Source: Flavobacterium sangjuense (GTDB lineage: Bacteria > Bacteroidota > Bacteroidia > Flavobacteriales > Flavobacteriaceae). From it: 64,000 nt of DNA. Location: the NCBI RefSeq assembly GCF_004797125.1, contig NZ_CP038810.1, positions 2,914,001-2,978,000 on the forward strand, read 5' to 3'. A model generated the notes under the pieces. The model was given only the letters and a program-made list of their open reading frames with translations. It did not search any database and was not told where the DNA came from. A program made the position numbers and the translations under genes. Below are positions 8,481-16,589 of the stretch, piece by piece (position 1 is the stretch's first letter; each line of letters starts with the position of its first letter).

Positions 8481-8591
8481 ATATAATTTCTTGTAAAATT
8501 TACAGGATTACCATTTTAAAACGCATTGGCACGTTTCTTGAAATTTGCTTCATACACATTTAAACTGAGTATAAACTTAAATTTTGCAATC

Positions 8592-9014
8592 ATGAAAACT
8601 ATAACAAAAATAACATCCATTGTTGCTTTTTTATTTCTGATAATTCCTGAAGTAACTTCAGCTCAAGGTCCGCCACCATGGGCTCCAGCTCATGGATACC
8701 GAGCCAAAACACGACACGTCTATTTCCCACAATACAATATGTATTATGATATGAACCGTGGCTCATACTTGTATCTTAATGGTGGTCGTTGGTCAGTAAG
8801 CGCAACATTACCAAATATTTATGTGGGTGTCAATCTTGGAAGCACTGCACAAATTCAGTTAAACTATATGGGATATGACCCATATCGTTATAACGATGTT
8901 CATGTGGTAGAATACAGACAATACTGTAATGAAAGACATTACGACGACGATGATTACCGACATAATCACAAGCATTGGAAAAAACATAAAAAGCACAAAA
9001 AATATGATGATTAA
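8592..9014 (+). CDS. Small secreted protein with a His/Lys/Asp-rich tail
   Basis: 140 residues from the ATG at 8592, chosen because MKTITKITSIVAFLFLIIP...SAQ is a typical signal peptide; an upstream in-frame start at 8526 would bury it. The mature protein has a proline- and aromatic-rich start (PPPWAPAHGYR), several YxxY/Y-rich segments, then an extremely charged tail of Asp, His and Lys (DDDDYRHNHKHWKKHKKHKK). Such a tail could bind metal or polyanions, but that is a guess. I recognise no named domain. The gene stands alone between two strong terminators. Confidence 0.7.
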   Translation: MKTITKITSIVAFLFLIIPEVTSAQGPPPWAPAHGYRAKTRHVYFPQYNMYYDMNRGSYLYLNGGRWSVSATLPNIYVGVNLGSTAQIQLNYMGYDPYRYNDVHVVEYRQYCNERHYDDDDYRHNHKHWKKHKKHKKYDD

Positions 9015-9054
9015 AAACAAAACCCTTTCATAGTACTGAAAGGGTTTTGTTTTT
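9013..9054. terminator. Long perfect hairpin terminator
   Basis: 18-bp perfect stem (9013-9030 with 9037-9054) around a 6-base loop, starting within the stop codon of the preceding gene. A-rich left and T-rich right arms would let it terminate in both directions, though only the plus strand has a gene ending here. Confidence 0.9.
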
Positions 9055-9130
9055 ATTAAATATTTTAAATCGTTAGACGAAAAGCACCAAGACTTTTTTC
9101 CTACTTTAGCTTACCGAAATTCTATTAACC

Positions 9131-9589
9131 ATGACCAAACTCCAATTAATTTTAGACCAACTGGGATCACATATTCCCGATTTTGAAAAGACAAATCCTG
9201 TCGTTTCTCAATCTACTATTGGTTGGCAAATTGACAACAGTTTATTGGTGATTAATAATGTTGTTGACCGACTTAAAGATTCCGATTCTAAAAACTATAA
9301 ATGGAAGTTTAATAAGTATCGAATTCTCATCCGGATTACCAATACAATCCCACGTGGAAAAGTCAGAGTGCCAAAATCGGTAAAGCCTATCGATGTAGCA
9401 ACGATTGAAGAATTAAAAACCAAACTCGAACTTGCCAGAAAGAACATTGCTGACATTCCAACACTTCCTGCCAACAGTTATTTTACACATCCTTTTTTTG
9501 GCGATTTGAATGTAAAGCCTGCTATTTGGTTTTTGAAACTGCATACAAAGCATCATTTGAAGATAATTGAGGACATACTAAATAAATAG
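9131..9589 (+). CDS. DUF1569 / DinB-superfamily protein
   Basis: 152 residues, probably a cytosolic four-helix bundle. The C-terminal motif HPFFGDLNVKPAIWF followed by LHTKHHLKIIEDIL is the characteristic end of DUF1569 proteins in the DinB/YfiT-like superfamily, where His residues from separate helices bind a divalent metal. An N-terminal helix with a His equivalent is not obvious here. DinB-like proteins include thiol- and DNA-damage-related enzymes, so no precise function follows. It is one base from the peptidase gene downstream and probably co-transcribed with it. Confidence 0.7.
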   Translation: MTKLQLILDQLGSHIPDFEKTNPVVSQSTIGWQIDNSLLVINNVVDRLKDSDSKNYKWKFNKYRILIRITNTIPRGKVRVPKSVKPIDVATIEELKTKLELARKNIADIPTLPANSYFTHPFFGDLNVKPAIWFLKLHTKHHLKIIEDILNK

Positions 9590-9590
9590 C

Positions 9591-10130
9591 ATGACGAAGA
9601 AGAAAATCTCCCGAACAAAAAAAGTACTGCTTCTAATCCTAACCATCACGGTTATAGGACTCATAATTCCAGAGGATTTTAAAATTCCGGTAGTTGGTGC
9701 TACTAAAGACAGTTATAATAAAGAGTCCTTTTGGTATTATCCATGGGGAAAATCAGGAACTCACAAAGGGGTTGATATATTTGCTAAAACCGGCACACCA
9801 ATTATTTCTTCAACTAAAGGTCTTGTTCTTTACTGTGGGCAAATTAGCATGGGTGGTAATGTTATTGCGGTCTTGGGACCAAAATGGAGAATCCACTATT
9901 ACGCACATTTGGACGAAATAAAAACACATGCTTTTTCATTCGTTGGGCATAAAGACATAATTGGTACTGTTGGGACTTCAGGAAATGCAAAAGGAAAAAC
10001 CCCGCATTTACATTATACAATCTCTACCTTAATTCCCTATTTGTGGCGCATTGATTCTGACCATCAAGGTTGGAAAAAAATGTGGCATTTAAATCCAATT
10101 GAAAAACTTAATAGAAAAACCAGCTATTAA
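9591..10130 (+). CDS. M23 family metallopeptidase (LytM-like)
   Basis: 179 residues. An N-terminal basic segment and one hydrophobic helix (VLLLILTITVIGLII, about residues 12-26) act as signal or membrane anchor. The rest is an M23 peptidase core with the zinc ligands in HKGVD (His and Asp, about residues 59-63) and the HxH motif in TPHLHY near residue 142. Enzymes of this class cut peptidoglycan cross-links or glycine-rich peptides in the periplasm. The single domain without LysM or coiled coil resembles stand-alone Bacteroidota M23 peptidases. It follows the DUF1569 gene by one base. Confidence 0.88.
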   Translation: MTKKKISRTKKVLLLILTITVIGLIIPEDFKIPVVGATKDSYNKESFWYYPWGKSGTHKGVDIFAKTGTPIISSTKGLVLYCGQISMGGNVIAVLGPKWRIHYYAHLDEIKTHAFSFVGHKDIIGTVGTSGNAKGKTPHLHYTISTLIPYLWRIDSDHQGWKKMWHLNPIEKLNRKTSY

Positions 10131-10140
10131 CAATGTCTAG

Positions 10141-10183
10141 GCTTTCTGTGGTTTCTTTCTAGCAGTAACATAACATTTTACTA
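10141..10183 (-). pseudogene. Decayed copy of the 3' end of the gene at 11569-12828
   Basis: Bases 10141-10167 match 11573-11599, the last codons of the secreted-protein gene further on, at 23 of 27 positions and in the same orientation; weaker similarity continues to about 10183. The copy ends in a TAG at the place of the intact gene's TAA, and internal changes break its frame. The two copies flank the SDR/HxlR pair like the edges of an insertion. Confidence 0.55.
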
Positions 10184-10201
10184 TGAATGCTTTCATTGCA
10201 T

Positions 10202-11014
10202 TTATTTTTTAAACTTGTTAATATTTTTAATGATAGAATTCTCAAAGGTTTTGAATGAAAAATACTGTATTGCAGGAAATAAAGTAGAGCCTTTGCCCAC
10301 GGGATGATTGAAATTTGGGTTTCCATTTTCAACAAGTTTCAATAGTGTTTCAACAACAGGAGTAGGTTCGGGTGCATTATCAAATAAATCTTTTGTATAA
10401 GCTGTAAGTTTTGTGCGATATCCGTCATAATCACTTATTTTATTATCCGCAACTATAGAGTTAGTGACAATGTTGGTTTTGAAGCCCACTGGCTCAACCA
10501 TAGAAACTTTTATATTAAATTCATTTAGTTCGAAACGCAACGCTCTGAAATAACCTTCAAGTGCGTGCTTGGAAGCACCATAAAAAGAACCGCCCGGAAG
10601 ACTGATTAACCCCATTATTGAGCCTACAGTAATTATTTTGCCAAAGCGTTGCTTTCTAAAATAGGGCAACAATTCATTGGTTAACTTTACCGTCCCCCAA
10701 AAATTAGTATCAAATTGCTTCATGCCTTGTTCAATAGAAGTTTCTTCTGCAAGTCCAGACAAATAAAAACCTGCATTGTTTATCAATACATCTAATTGGT
10801 TGATTTTAGTAAAAAGTTGCTTACCAAACGACTTAATAGAATCCTCGTTAGTAATGTCTAATGCTACCATTTTAAATGGCACTGATGATTGTGTCTTTTC
10901 GGGATTACGACTCGTGCCAATCACATTGTAACCTCTTTCATGTAGCTTGTTTGCCAGTAGCAGGCCGAAGCCGGAAGAAGCGCCGGTAACTAAAATATTT
11001 TGTTTCATTTTCAT
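10202..11014 (-). CDS. Short-chain dehydrogenase/reductase
   Basis: 270 residues, a classical SDR. The Rossmann NAD(P) motif TGASSGFG is near residue 11, NNAG near residue 90, the catalytic Ser in GSIMG, and the YxxxK pair in YGASKHALEG near residue 155. A basic residue after the first strands (GTSRNPEKT) suggests NADP(H). SDRs oxidise or reduce a wide range of alcohols and ketones; the substrate is unknown. The gene is divergent from the HxlR regulator and probably its target. Start codons at 11014 and 11008 (MKMK) are equally possible. Confidence 0.88.
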   Translation of the reverse strand: MKMKQNILVTGASSGFGLLLANKLHERGYNVIGTSRNPEKTQSSVPFKMVALDITNEDSIKSFGKQLFTKINQLDVLINNAGFYLSGLAEETSIEQGMKQFDTNFWGTVKLTNELLPYFRKQRFGKIITVGSIMGLISLPGGSFYGASKHALEGYFRALRFELNEFNIKVSMVEPVGFKTNIVTNSIVADNKISDYDGYRTKLTAYTKDLFDNAPEPTPVVETLLKLVENGNPNFNHPVGKGSTLFPAIQYFSFKTFENSIIKNINKFKK

Positions 11015-11042
11015 AATTTTAAATAATTAATTTATAAATTTG

Positions 11043-11091
11043 CTTGCGTTTTGCAAGTGCAAATATACAAACTACTTTTAATTTGCAAGTG
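11043..11091. promoter_or_regulatory. Candidate HxlR operator between the SDR and HxlR genes
   Basis: The 95-base divergent spacer holds the inverted repeat CTTGC/GCAAG (11043-11047 and 11053-11057) embedded in a wider ATTTGC...GCAAAT symmetry. TTGCAAGTG also occurs twice, at 11051-11059 and 11083-11091, exactly 32 bases (about three helix turns) apart. HxlR proteins bind as dimers close to their own gene, so this is the natural operator. Confidence 0.5.
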
Positions 11092-11109
11092 GTTTTTAAA
11101 ATTATTTTT

Positions 11110-11529
11110 ATGAATACTGTAAAAAAAAGATCTGAATGTCCGTTAAGTTGCTCCCTTGATGTATTTGGTGATAAATGGTCGTTACTAATTATTAGGGATT
11201 TAATGTTTAATAAAAAAAATACTTATGGTGATTTCTTAAAATCGTCAGAAGGCATAGCGACCAATATCTTGGCTTCTCGATTACAAGCTCTTGAAGAAAA
11301 TAAGATTATTGAAAAATTGCCACACCCCGAAAGTAAAGCAAAAGTTATGTATAAACTCACTCAAAAGGGGATTGACTTATTGCCTATTTTGGTTGAAGTT
11401 TATTTATGGTCTGAAAAATATTTAAGCATTCCTAATGACATTAAGACAACAATTAAAGAAACAAAAAAAGACAAAGAGGAATTTATAAAATTAATGACAA
11501 AAGAGTTGAAGAAACAACTTAAATCATAA
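11110..11529 (+). CDS. HxlR-family winged-helix transcriptional regulator
   Basis: 139 residues from the ATG at 11110, which gives the family start MNTVKKRSECPLSCSLDVFG; the longer reading from 11044 runs through the operator. Signature motifs are the N-terminal CPLSCSLD with two Cys, GDKWSLLIIRDL, the recognition region FLKSSEGIATNILASRLQAL and the wing ending in YKLTQKGIDLLPIL. The first Cys corresponds to the redox-sensing Cys of regulators such as YodB and HypR, so thiol or electrophile sensing is possible. The divergent SDR would then be the detoxifying enzyme; this link is inferred from position only. Confidence 0.88.
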   Translation: MNTVKKRSECPLSCSLDVFGDKWSLLIIRDLMFNKKNTYGDFLKSSEGIATNILASRLQALEENKIIEKLPHPESKAKVMYKLTQKGIDLLPILVEVYLWSEKYLSIPNDIKTTIKETKKDKEEFIKLMTKELKKQLKS

Positions 11530-11568
11530 AGTAGCTACTAAAGAGAGTTTACTGCAACTGCTCCGCAA

Positions 11569-12828
11569 TTACGTTTTCTGCGGTTTCTTTCTGGCAGCAG
11601 GAAATAACACATTATTCAAAATCAATCGGAAGCCCGGAGAGTTTGGATGCAAGTCTAAAACGGTTGGCTCATCTCCTACCCGGTGTTGGTAATCTTCGGG
11701 ATCGTGACCACCATAAAAGGTAAAAAATCCTTTTCCTTTTTGTCCGTGAATATAACGCGCTTCGTCATTCAATTCGTTTTTTCCTAAAACCAACACGCTT
11801 GACTTTATCAATTCGTTATCGAAAGCCGTGGTTTGTCCCATAAAACCTTTTACCAATTGGGTGTGGTTTTGGCACAGCATACTCGGAATGACATCCCATT
11901 TAGCCGAAAATTCCATCAAAGTGAAATAATCTTTTTCAAAAGGAATTCGACGTTTTTCGGTCATATCAATATCCGAAAACTCATAGTGATCGGGCTTTCT
12001 GTCTAATATAAAATTTTTGAATGCAAAGGTTTTTGAATAATCAATTTTAGATTGGTAATTTGATTCGCTGTCATCACCGTCAAACATGGGTTCACAAATA
12101 TCAACACCTTCAGCGGAAAGCGCAATATCAAAACTATCCGTTGCAGAACACATGGCAAACATGAATCCACCGCCAATGACAAAATCCCGAATCTTTTTGG
12201 CTACAGCCAATTTATCCTGAGACACTTTAGCGAAACCTAATTTGGCCGCCAAAGCTTCGGCATCTTTCTTTTGTTCAATATACCAAGGCGCATTGCGATA
12301 CGCTCCGTAAAACTTACCGTATTGGCCTGTAAAATCCTCGTGATGTAAATGCAGCCAATCGTATAACAACAATTGATCACTCAGCACTTCTTCATCGTAA
12401 ACCACTTTAAACGGAATTTCAGCATAAGTCAAAACCATAGTCACCGCATCATCCCAAGGCTGTTTTCCCGGTGGCGAATAAACCGCAATTTTGGGAGCCT
12501 TTTCCAAAACTACGGTTTCCATATTTTGTGACGGACTTGAAATATCAGCTAATAAAGACTGCATTTCTGCGTCTGATAAGACTTCAAAACTCACACCTCT
12601 GATTTGACATTCTTTTCTGATTTCGGGAGCATCTGGCAATAAAAAAGAACCGCCGCGATAGTTTAACAACCAACTGGCTTTGTATTGTTTGTCTAATGCC
12701 CAATAGGTAATTCCGTATGCTTTAAGATGATTTTTTTGGGTGCTCTCATCCATTGGCAACAAAATAAAATTTGCCTTAGCGGAAAAGGAAATCAGTATTA
12801 GAAAAATATAGAGTGACTTTTTAAACAT
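11569..12828 (-). CDS. Conserved Bacteroidota secreted protein (often mislabelled asparagine synthetase B)
   Basis: 419 residues from the ATG at 12828, which exposes the signal peptide MFKKSLYIFLILISFSAKA; longer in-frame starts reach into dnaB and are implausible. In flavobacterial genomes this protein usually carries the label asparagine synthetase B, but I see neither an N-terminal catalytic Cys nor the SGGxDS PP-loop of that enzyme. What is visible is a segment with a glutamine-amidotransferase-like look (FVIGGGFMFAMCSATDSFD, near residue 235) and conserved LLYDWLHLHHEDFTGQYGKF before it. The protein is periplasmic or surface-exposed; the function is unknown. It is read in the same direction as dnaB but separated from it by a terminator. 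Confidence 0.75.
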   Translation of the reverse strand: MFKKSLYIFLILISFSAKANFILLPMDESTQKNHLKAYGITYWALDKQYKASWLLNYRGGSFLLPDAPEIRKECQIRGVSFEVLSDAEMQSLLADISSPSQNMETVVLEKAPKIAVYSPPGKQPWDDAVTMVLTYAEIPFKVVYDEEVLSDQLLLYDWLHLHHEDFTGQYGKFYGAYRNAPWYIEQKKDAEALAAKLGFAKVSQDKLAVAKKIRDFVIGGGFMFAMCSATDSFDIALSAEGVDICEPMFDGDDSESNYQSKIDYSKTFAFKNFILDRKPDHYEFSDIDMTEKRRIPFEKDYFTLMEFSAKWDVIPSMLCQNHTQLVKGFMGQTTAFDNELIKSSVLVLGKNELNDEARYIHGQKGKGFFTFYGGHDPEDYQHRVGDEPTVLDLHPNSPGFRLILNNVLFPAARKKPQKT

Positions 12829-12885
12829 CTTTAGTGAAATAATAAGCTCAAAGATAACAGTTTTACTGTGAAGAAAAACATAAAA

Positions 12886-12907
12886 AAACCCGAGATTAAT
12901 CGGGTTT
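12886..12907 (-). terminator. Terminator of dnaB
   Basis: 8-bp perfect stem AAACCCGA/TCGGGTTT (12886-12893 with 12900-12907), 6-base loop. On the minus strand it is followed by a U run (A tract at 12882-12888), just past the dnaB stop. Confidence 0.82.
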
Positions 12908-12913
12908 AAATTT

Positions 12914-14461
12914 TTAAAATGGAACATCGCTGTCGTCATCATTGGAATTGATATTGCTTCCAAAAGCTTCATTCGGCGACGGTAAATTTTTCGTCATAAA
13001 CGGATTATCATCGTGATTCATTTTTGATGGCAAATCGTCAAAAGCACTTCCGTATTCTTCAAGGTTATCAAACTTACCAAGATTTCCGATGAATTTCAAT
13101 CGGATACTTTCTAGCGAACCGTTTCTGTGCTTGGCTATAATAAATTCGGCCTGACCGGCAGTTGGTGTTTGCTCTTCATCATCCCATTCATCAATTTTGT
13201 AATATTCAGGACGATAAATAAACGAAACGATATCGGCATCCTGCTCAATCGCACCCGATTCACGTAAGTCAGAAAGCAAAGGTCTTTTGCTCGAACCACG
13301 CGTTTCAACCGCACGCGATAATTGAGACAAGGCAATTACCGGAACTTCTAATTCTTTGGCTAATGCTTTTAGATTTCTGGAAATAGTTGAGATTTCCTGC
13401 TCACGATTACCGCCTCCTTTTCCGTTGCTTCCGCCGGCGGTCATCAATTGAAGGTAATCGACAATGATTAGTTTTATTCCGTGTTGTGATGACAAACGAC
13501 GTGCTTTTGCTCTTAAATCAAAGATGGAAAGCGATGGTGAATCATCAATATATAATGGCGCTTTTTCCAAATCTTTTACTTTGGTAGAAAGCTGTTCCCA
13601 CTCGTGTTTTTCTAATTTTCCGGTTCTTAATTTCTCGGAAGACAAACCCGTTTCAGATGAAATCAAACGTGTGATTAACTGTACTGATGACATCTCTAAT
13701 GAAAACAATGCTACAGGCTGACCAAAATCGATGGCAATATTTCGTGCCATTGAAAGTACGAATGCGGTTTTACCCATACCTGGACGGGCAGCAATAATAA
13801 TCAAATCGGAAGGCTGCCAACCCGAAGTTACTTTGTCTAATTTCTCAAAACCAGTTGCGATTCCGCTTAGACCTTCTTTATTTGCGATTTCTTCGATTCG
13901 CTTTTTGGCTTGGATTACCAAACTTTGCGCTGTTTCAGAACTACGCTTGATGTTTCCCTGCGTTACTTCATAAAGTTTAGATTCGGCTTTGTCTAACAAA
14001 TCAAAAACATCTGTAGTTTCATCATACGACTCTTCGATGATTTCGGAAGAGATTTTTATTAAGCTTCGCTGAATGTATTTCTGTAAAATAATTCGGGAAT
14101 GAAACTCGATGTGTGCTGAAGAAGATATCTTTTGCGTAAGCTGAATCAGGTAAAAATCGCCTCCGGCCAAATCTAATTTGGCGTTCTTTTTTAGCTGAGC
14201 CGAAACTGTTAATAAGTCAATAGGCTGAGAATCTGTGAATAACTGAAAAATAGCTTCAAAAATATGCTTGTGTGCTTCCTTGTAAAAAGCATCAGGCTGC
14301 AGTATATCGATAACCTCATCAACCCCTTTTTTATCAATCATCATCGCACCAAGCACAGCTTCCTCCAGGTCGAGCACTTGTGGTGGCAGCTTTCCTTTTT
14401 CTAAGTTTATAATAGTAGTTTTATCTACTTTTATAGGGTTCATATTTCTGAGATTTTCCAT
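12914..14461 (-). CDS. dnaB: Replicative DNA helicase DnaB
   Basis: 515 residues, the ring helicase that unwinds DNA ahead of the replication fork. The N-terminal helical domain starts with LPPQVLDLEEAVLGAMMIDK, as in the family. The RecA-like motor domain carries the Walker A motif AARPGMGKTAF near residue 228, ALFSLEMS, and Walker B LIIVDYLQLM, followed by the SRNLKALAKEL and LSQLSRAVE motifs. The tail is acidic and Ser/Asp-rich, ending DSDVPF like many flavobacterial DnaB proteins. No intein or other interruption is present. A second possible start is the Met six codons downstream. Confidence 0.96.
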   Translation of the reverse strand: MENLRNMNPIKVDKTTIINLEKGKLPPQVLDLEEAVLGAMMIDKKGVDEVIDILQPDAFYKEAHKHIFEAIFQLFTDSQPIDLLTVSAQLKKNAKLDLAGGDFYLIQLTQKISSSAHIEFHSRIILQKYIQRSLIKISSEIIEESYDETTDVFDLLDKAESKLYEVTQGNIKRSSETAQSLVIQAKKRIEEIANKEGLSGIATGFEKLDKVTSGWQPSDLIIIAARPGMGKTAFVLSMARNIAIDFGQPVALFSLEMSSVQLITRLISSETGLSSEKLRTGKLEKHEWEQLSTKVKDLEKAPLYIDDSPSLSIFDLRAKARRLSSQHGIKLIIVDYLQLMTAGGSNGKGGGNREQEISTISRNLKALAKELEVPVIALSQLSRAVETRGSSKRPLLSDLRESGAIEQDADIVSFIYRPEYYKIDEWDDEEQTPTAGQAEFIIAKHRNGSLESIRLKFIGNLGKFDNLEEYGSAFDDLPSKMNHDDNPFMTKNLPSPNEAFGSNINSNDDDSDVPF

Positions 14462-14553
14462 GTAGCGAAAGTAACCTTTTTGTTAGTTTAATTATAATCT
14501 AGTTATAAGATAGATGTGTTTATAAGTTTCTTTTTTTTGTTAACAACCAAAAA

Positions 14554-14583
14554 AAAATCCGAAACTGTAGGGCTTCGGATTTT
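14554..14583 (-). terminator. Terminator of accA
   Basis: 10-bp stem AAAATCCGAA/TTCGGATTTT (14554-14563 with 14574-14583) around a 10-base loop, 18 bases beyond the accA stop. On the minus strand it is followed by a U run given by the A tract at 14551-14557. Confidence 0.82.
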
Positions 14584-14601
14584 AGTATAATTTATAAGAA
14601 T

Positions 14602-15555
14602 TTACTCCTTGTATTCGCCCATTTTACTGTATTTATCCATCCTTTGAGCTACTAACTCTTCTGTTGATAAATCTTTCAATTCGTTAAACGCTTTCATGAT
14701 ATATTGTTCAACAGTTTTGAAAGCGGTTTCTTTATCATAATGTGCTCCGCCAAGTGGTTCCGGGATAACATCATCAACCAGTTTCATTTTTTTCATATCG
14801 GTTGAAGTCAGTTTCAAAGCTTCAGCAGCTTGTTCTTTATATTCCCAGCTTTTCCATAAAATTGATGAACATGATTCAGGTGAGATAACAGAATACCAAG
14901 TATTTTCCATCATTAAAACTCTGTCTCCAACTCCAATTCCCAATGCTCCACCGGAAGCGCCTTCTCCAATGATCACACAAATGATTGGCACTTTAAGACG
15001 AACCATTTCAAGAATGTTTCTGGCAATAGCTTCTCCTTGTCCTCGTTCTTCAGCTTCCAATCCTGGAAAAGCTCCCGGAGTATCAATTAAAGTTACTACA
15101 GGAAGATTAAACTTTTCTGCCATTTTCATCAAACGCAATGCTTTACGATATCCTTCCGGACTTGCCATACCGAAATTACGCAACTGACGCATTTTGGTAT
15201 TGATTCCTTTTTGTTGTCCGATAAGCATAAAAGACTGCCCATCTATTTGGCCTAAACCACCAACCATGGCTTTGTCATCTTTAAAATTCCTGTCTCCAAA
15301 AAGTTCTAAAAAAGTCCCTTTAGTTAAGTTGGTAATATGCTCTAAAGTATAAGGTCTGTTTGGATGACGTGATAATTGTACACGTTGCCAAGCGGTAAGA
15401 TTTTTGTATATTTTTCTTTTAGTTTCTTCTAATTTTTTTTCAATTTGCTTGCAGGTTGCAGTGACATCTACATTTGATTCGGCACCAATTATCTGGCATT
15501 TATCGAGTTGCTCTTCTAGTTCTTTGATAGGAAGTTCAAAATCTAAATATTCCAT
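14602..15555 (-). CDS. accA: Acetyl-CoA carboxylase carboxyltransferase subunit alpha
   Basis: 317 residues from the ATG at 15555 ([18 protein letters not shown], the usual AccA start). AccA with AccD transfers the carboxyl group from biotin to acetyl-CoA, giving malonyl-CoA for fatty acid synthesis. Family motifs include [30 protein letters not shown], the substrate segment [20 protein letters not shown], and [17 protein letters not shown]. The longer in-frame start at 15588 gives an unusual N-terminus (MYGAQRNK) and overlaps repeat-like sequence, so it is rejected. It stands alone, as accA often does in this phylum. Confidence 0.95.
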   Translation of the reverse strand: MEYLDFELPIKELEEQLDKCQIIGAESNVDVTATCKQIEKKLEETKRKIYKNLTAWQRVQLSRHPNRPYTLEHITNLTKGTFLELFGDRNFKDDKAMVGGLGQIDGQSFMLIGQQKGINTKMRQLRNFGMASPEGYRKALRLMKMAEKFNLPVVTLIDTPGAFPGLEAEERGQGEAIARNILEMVRLKVPIICVIIGEGASGGALGIGVGDRVLMMENTWYSVISPESCSSILWKSWEYKEQAAEALKLTSTDMKKMKLVDDVIPEPLGGAHYDKETAFKTVEQYIMKAFNELKDLSTEELVAQRMDKYSKMGEYKE

Positions 15556-15561
15556 AGGGTT

Positions 15562-15606
15562 TGTTTTATTTCGCTGCGCTCCATACAATTCGGCTACGCC
15601 TCGGGT
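15562..15606. repeat. REP-like G+C-rich intergenic segment upstream of accA
   Basis: The accA leader contains a G+C-rich patch with TCGCTGCGCTCC and TTCGGCTACGCC, a style of sequence that recurs in dispersed intergenic elements of Bacteroidota. It is out of character with the A+T-rich spacers around it. The call rests on composition and look only. Confidence 0.3.
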
Positions 15607-15707
15607 GTTTTGATTTAATCGAATAGCAAATATAAAATTTTAAATTGTGATAAAAAGCACTTTTCACAGATTATTGCAAACAAAATTAATCGTATTACAA
15701 TGCGGGT

Positions 15708-16589
15708 TTAGTTTCTTTTTTTATAGCTTTTTATAACCGAATTTAACAAAACTGTAAGCAAAATAATGATGGCGCCAATATAAAACTCAAGGCTCATTCT
15801 TTCCTTTTCTTTGAATACTAATACCGCTAAAACGATTCCGTAAATAGGTTCCAAATTAATAGTAAGCATCACGGTATAAGGGCTTAAAAATTTCATTATT
15901 GCAGTGGAAGCTATAAAAGCATAGGCTGTGCAGACCGAACTTAAAATCATTAAATACATCAAATCTTTAGTCGAAAGTGAAAAGAAAGTTGGTGTAAAAC
16001 TATGGGTAAATAATAATAGAAAAGTAAAAAATACTACGCCTCCACTAAGCTCGTAAAAAGAGATTACAGTAGCGTCGTGCGATTTCACCAACCTACTATT
16101 AATAACGGCAAACAAAGCCGATAGAAAAGCAGATGTTAAAGCGGTTAACATTCCCCAGAAATAGCTTCCTTCTACATTGAAAATAATGTAAAGTCCAAAA
16201 ACTACGAGTAAGCCAAAGAACACTTCATACCAGACAATCTTTTTCCCATATAGAATTGGTTCCAATAACGAAGCAAAAAAAGCTCCTGTGGAGAGACAGG
16301 CAAGCGTTATTGAAATATTAGAAATCTTGATTGCATGAAAAAAAGTAAACCAATGCAAGGCGATAATAAGTCCGGAAAAAATAAACTGTAGAAAGGCTTT
16401 TGTTGAAATCCGTAATGGCAGTTTTTTGAAATAGATATAAATCCCAATAAACCCAACCGCAAATAGCATTCGGAACCAAACCAATGGCAATGCATCGAGC
16501 GAAATCAACGCACCTAAAATGGCGGTGAATCCCCAAATGAAAACAATTAAATGGAGATGCAAATAACTTTTGAGGTTATCGCTTAGCAT
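15708..16589 (-). CDS. EamA-family (DMT superfamily) transporter
   Basis: 293 residues from the Met at 16589 (MLSDNLKSYLHLHLIVFIWG). The protein is almost entirely hydrophobic and divides into about ten membrane helices in two homologous halves, each an EamA domain (FIWGFTAILGALISL at the start; FFTFLLLFTHSF and LEPIYGIVLAVLVFKE in the second half). The latter, with Glu-Pro in a helix, is a hallmark of the family. DMT transporters export amino acids and other metabolites; the substrate is unknown. Its start overlaps the end of the upstream permease gene by 14 bases, so both are probably translated from one mRNA. Confidence 0.87.
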   Translation of the reverse strand: MLSDNLKSYLHLHLIVFIWGFTAILGALISLDALPLVWFRMLFAVGFIGIYIYFKKLPLRISTKAFLQFIFSGLIIALHWFTFFHAIKISNISITLACLSTGAFFASLLEPILYGKKIVWYEVFFGLLVVFGLYIIFNVEGSYFWGMLTALTSAFLSALFAVINSRLVKSHDATVISFYELSGGVVFFTFLLLFTHSFTPTFFSLSTKDLMYLMILSSVCTAYAFIASTAIMKFLSPYTVMLTINLEPIYGIVLAVLVFKEKERMSLEFYIGAIIILLTVLLNSVIKSYKKRN

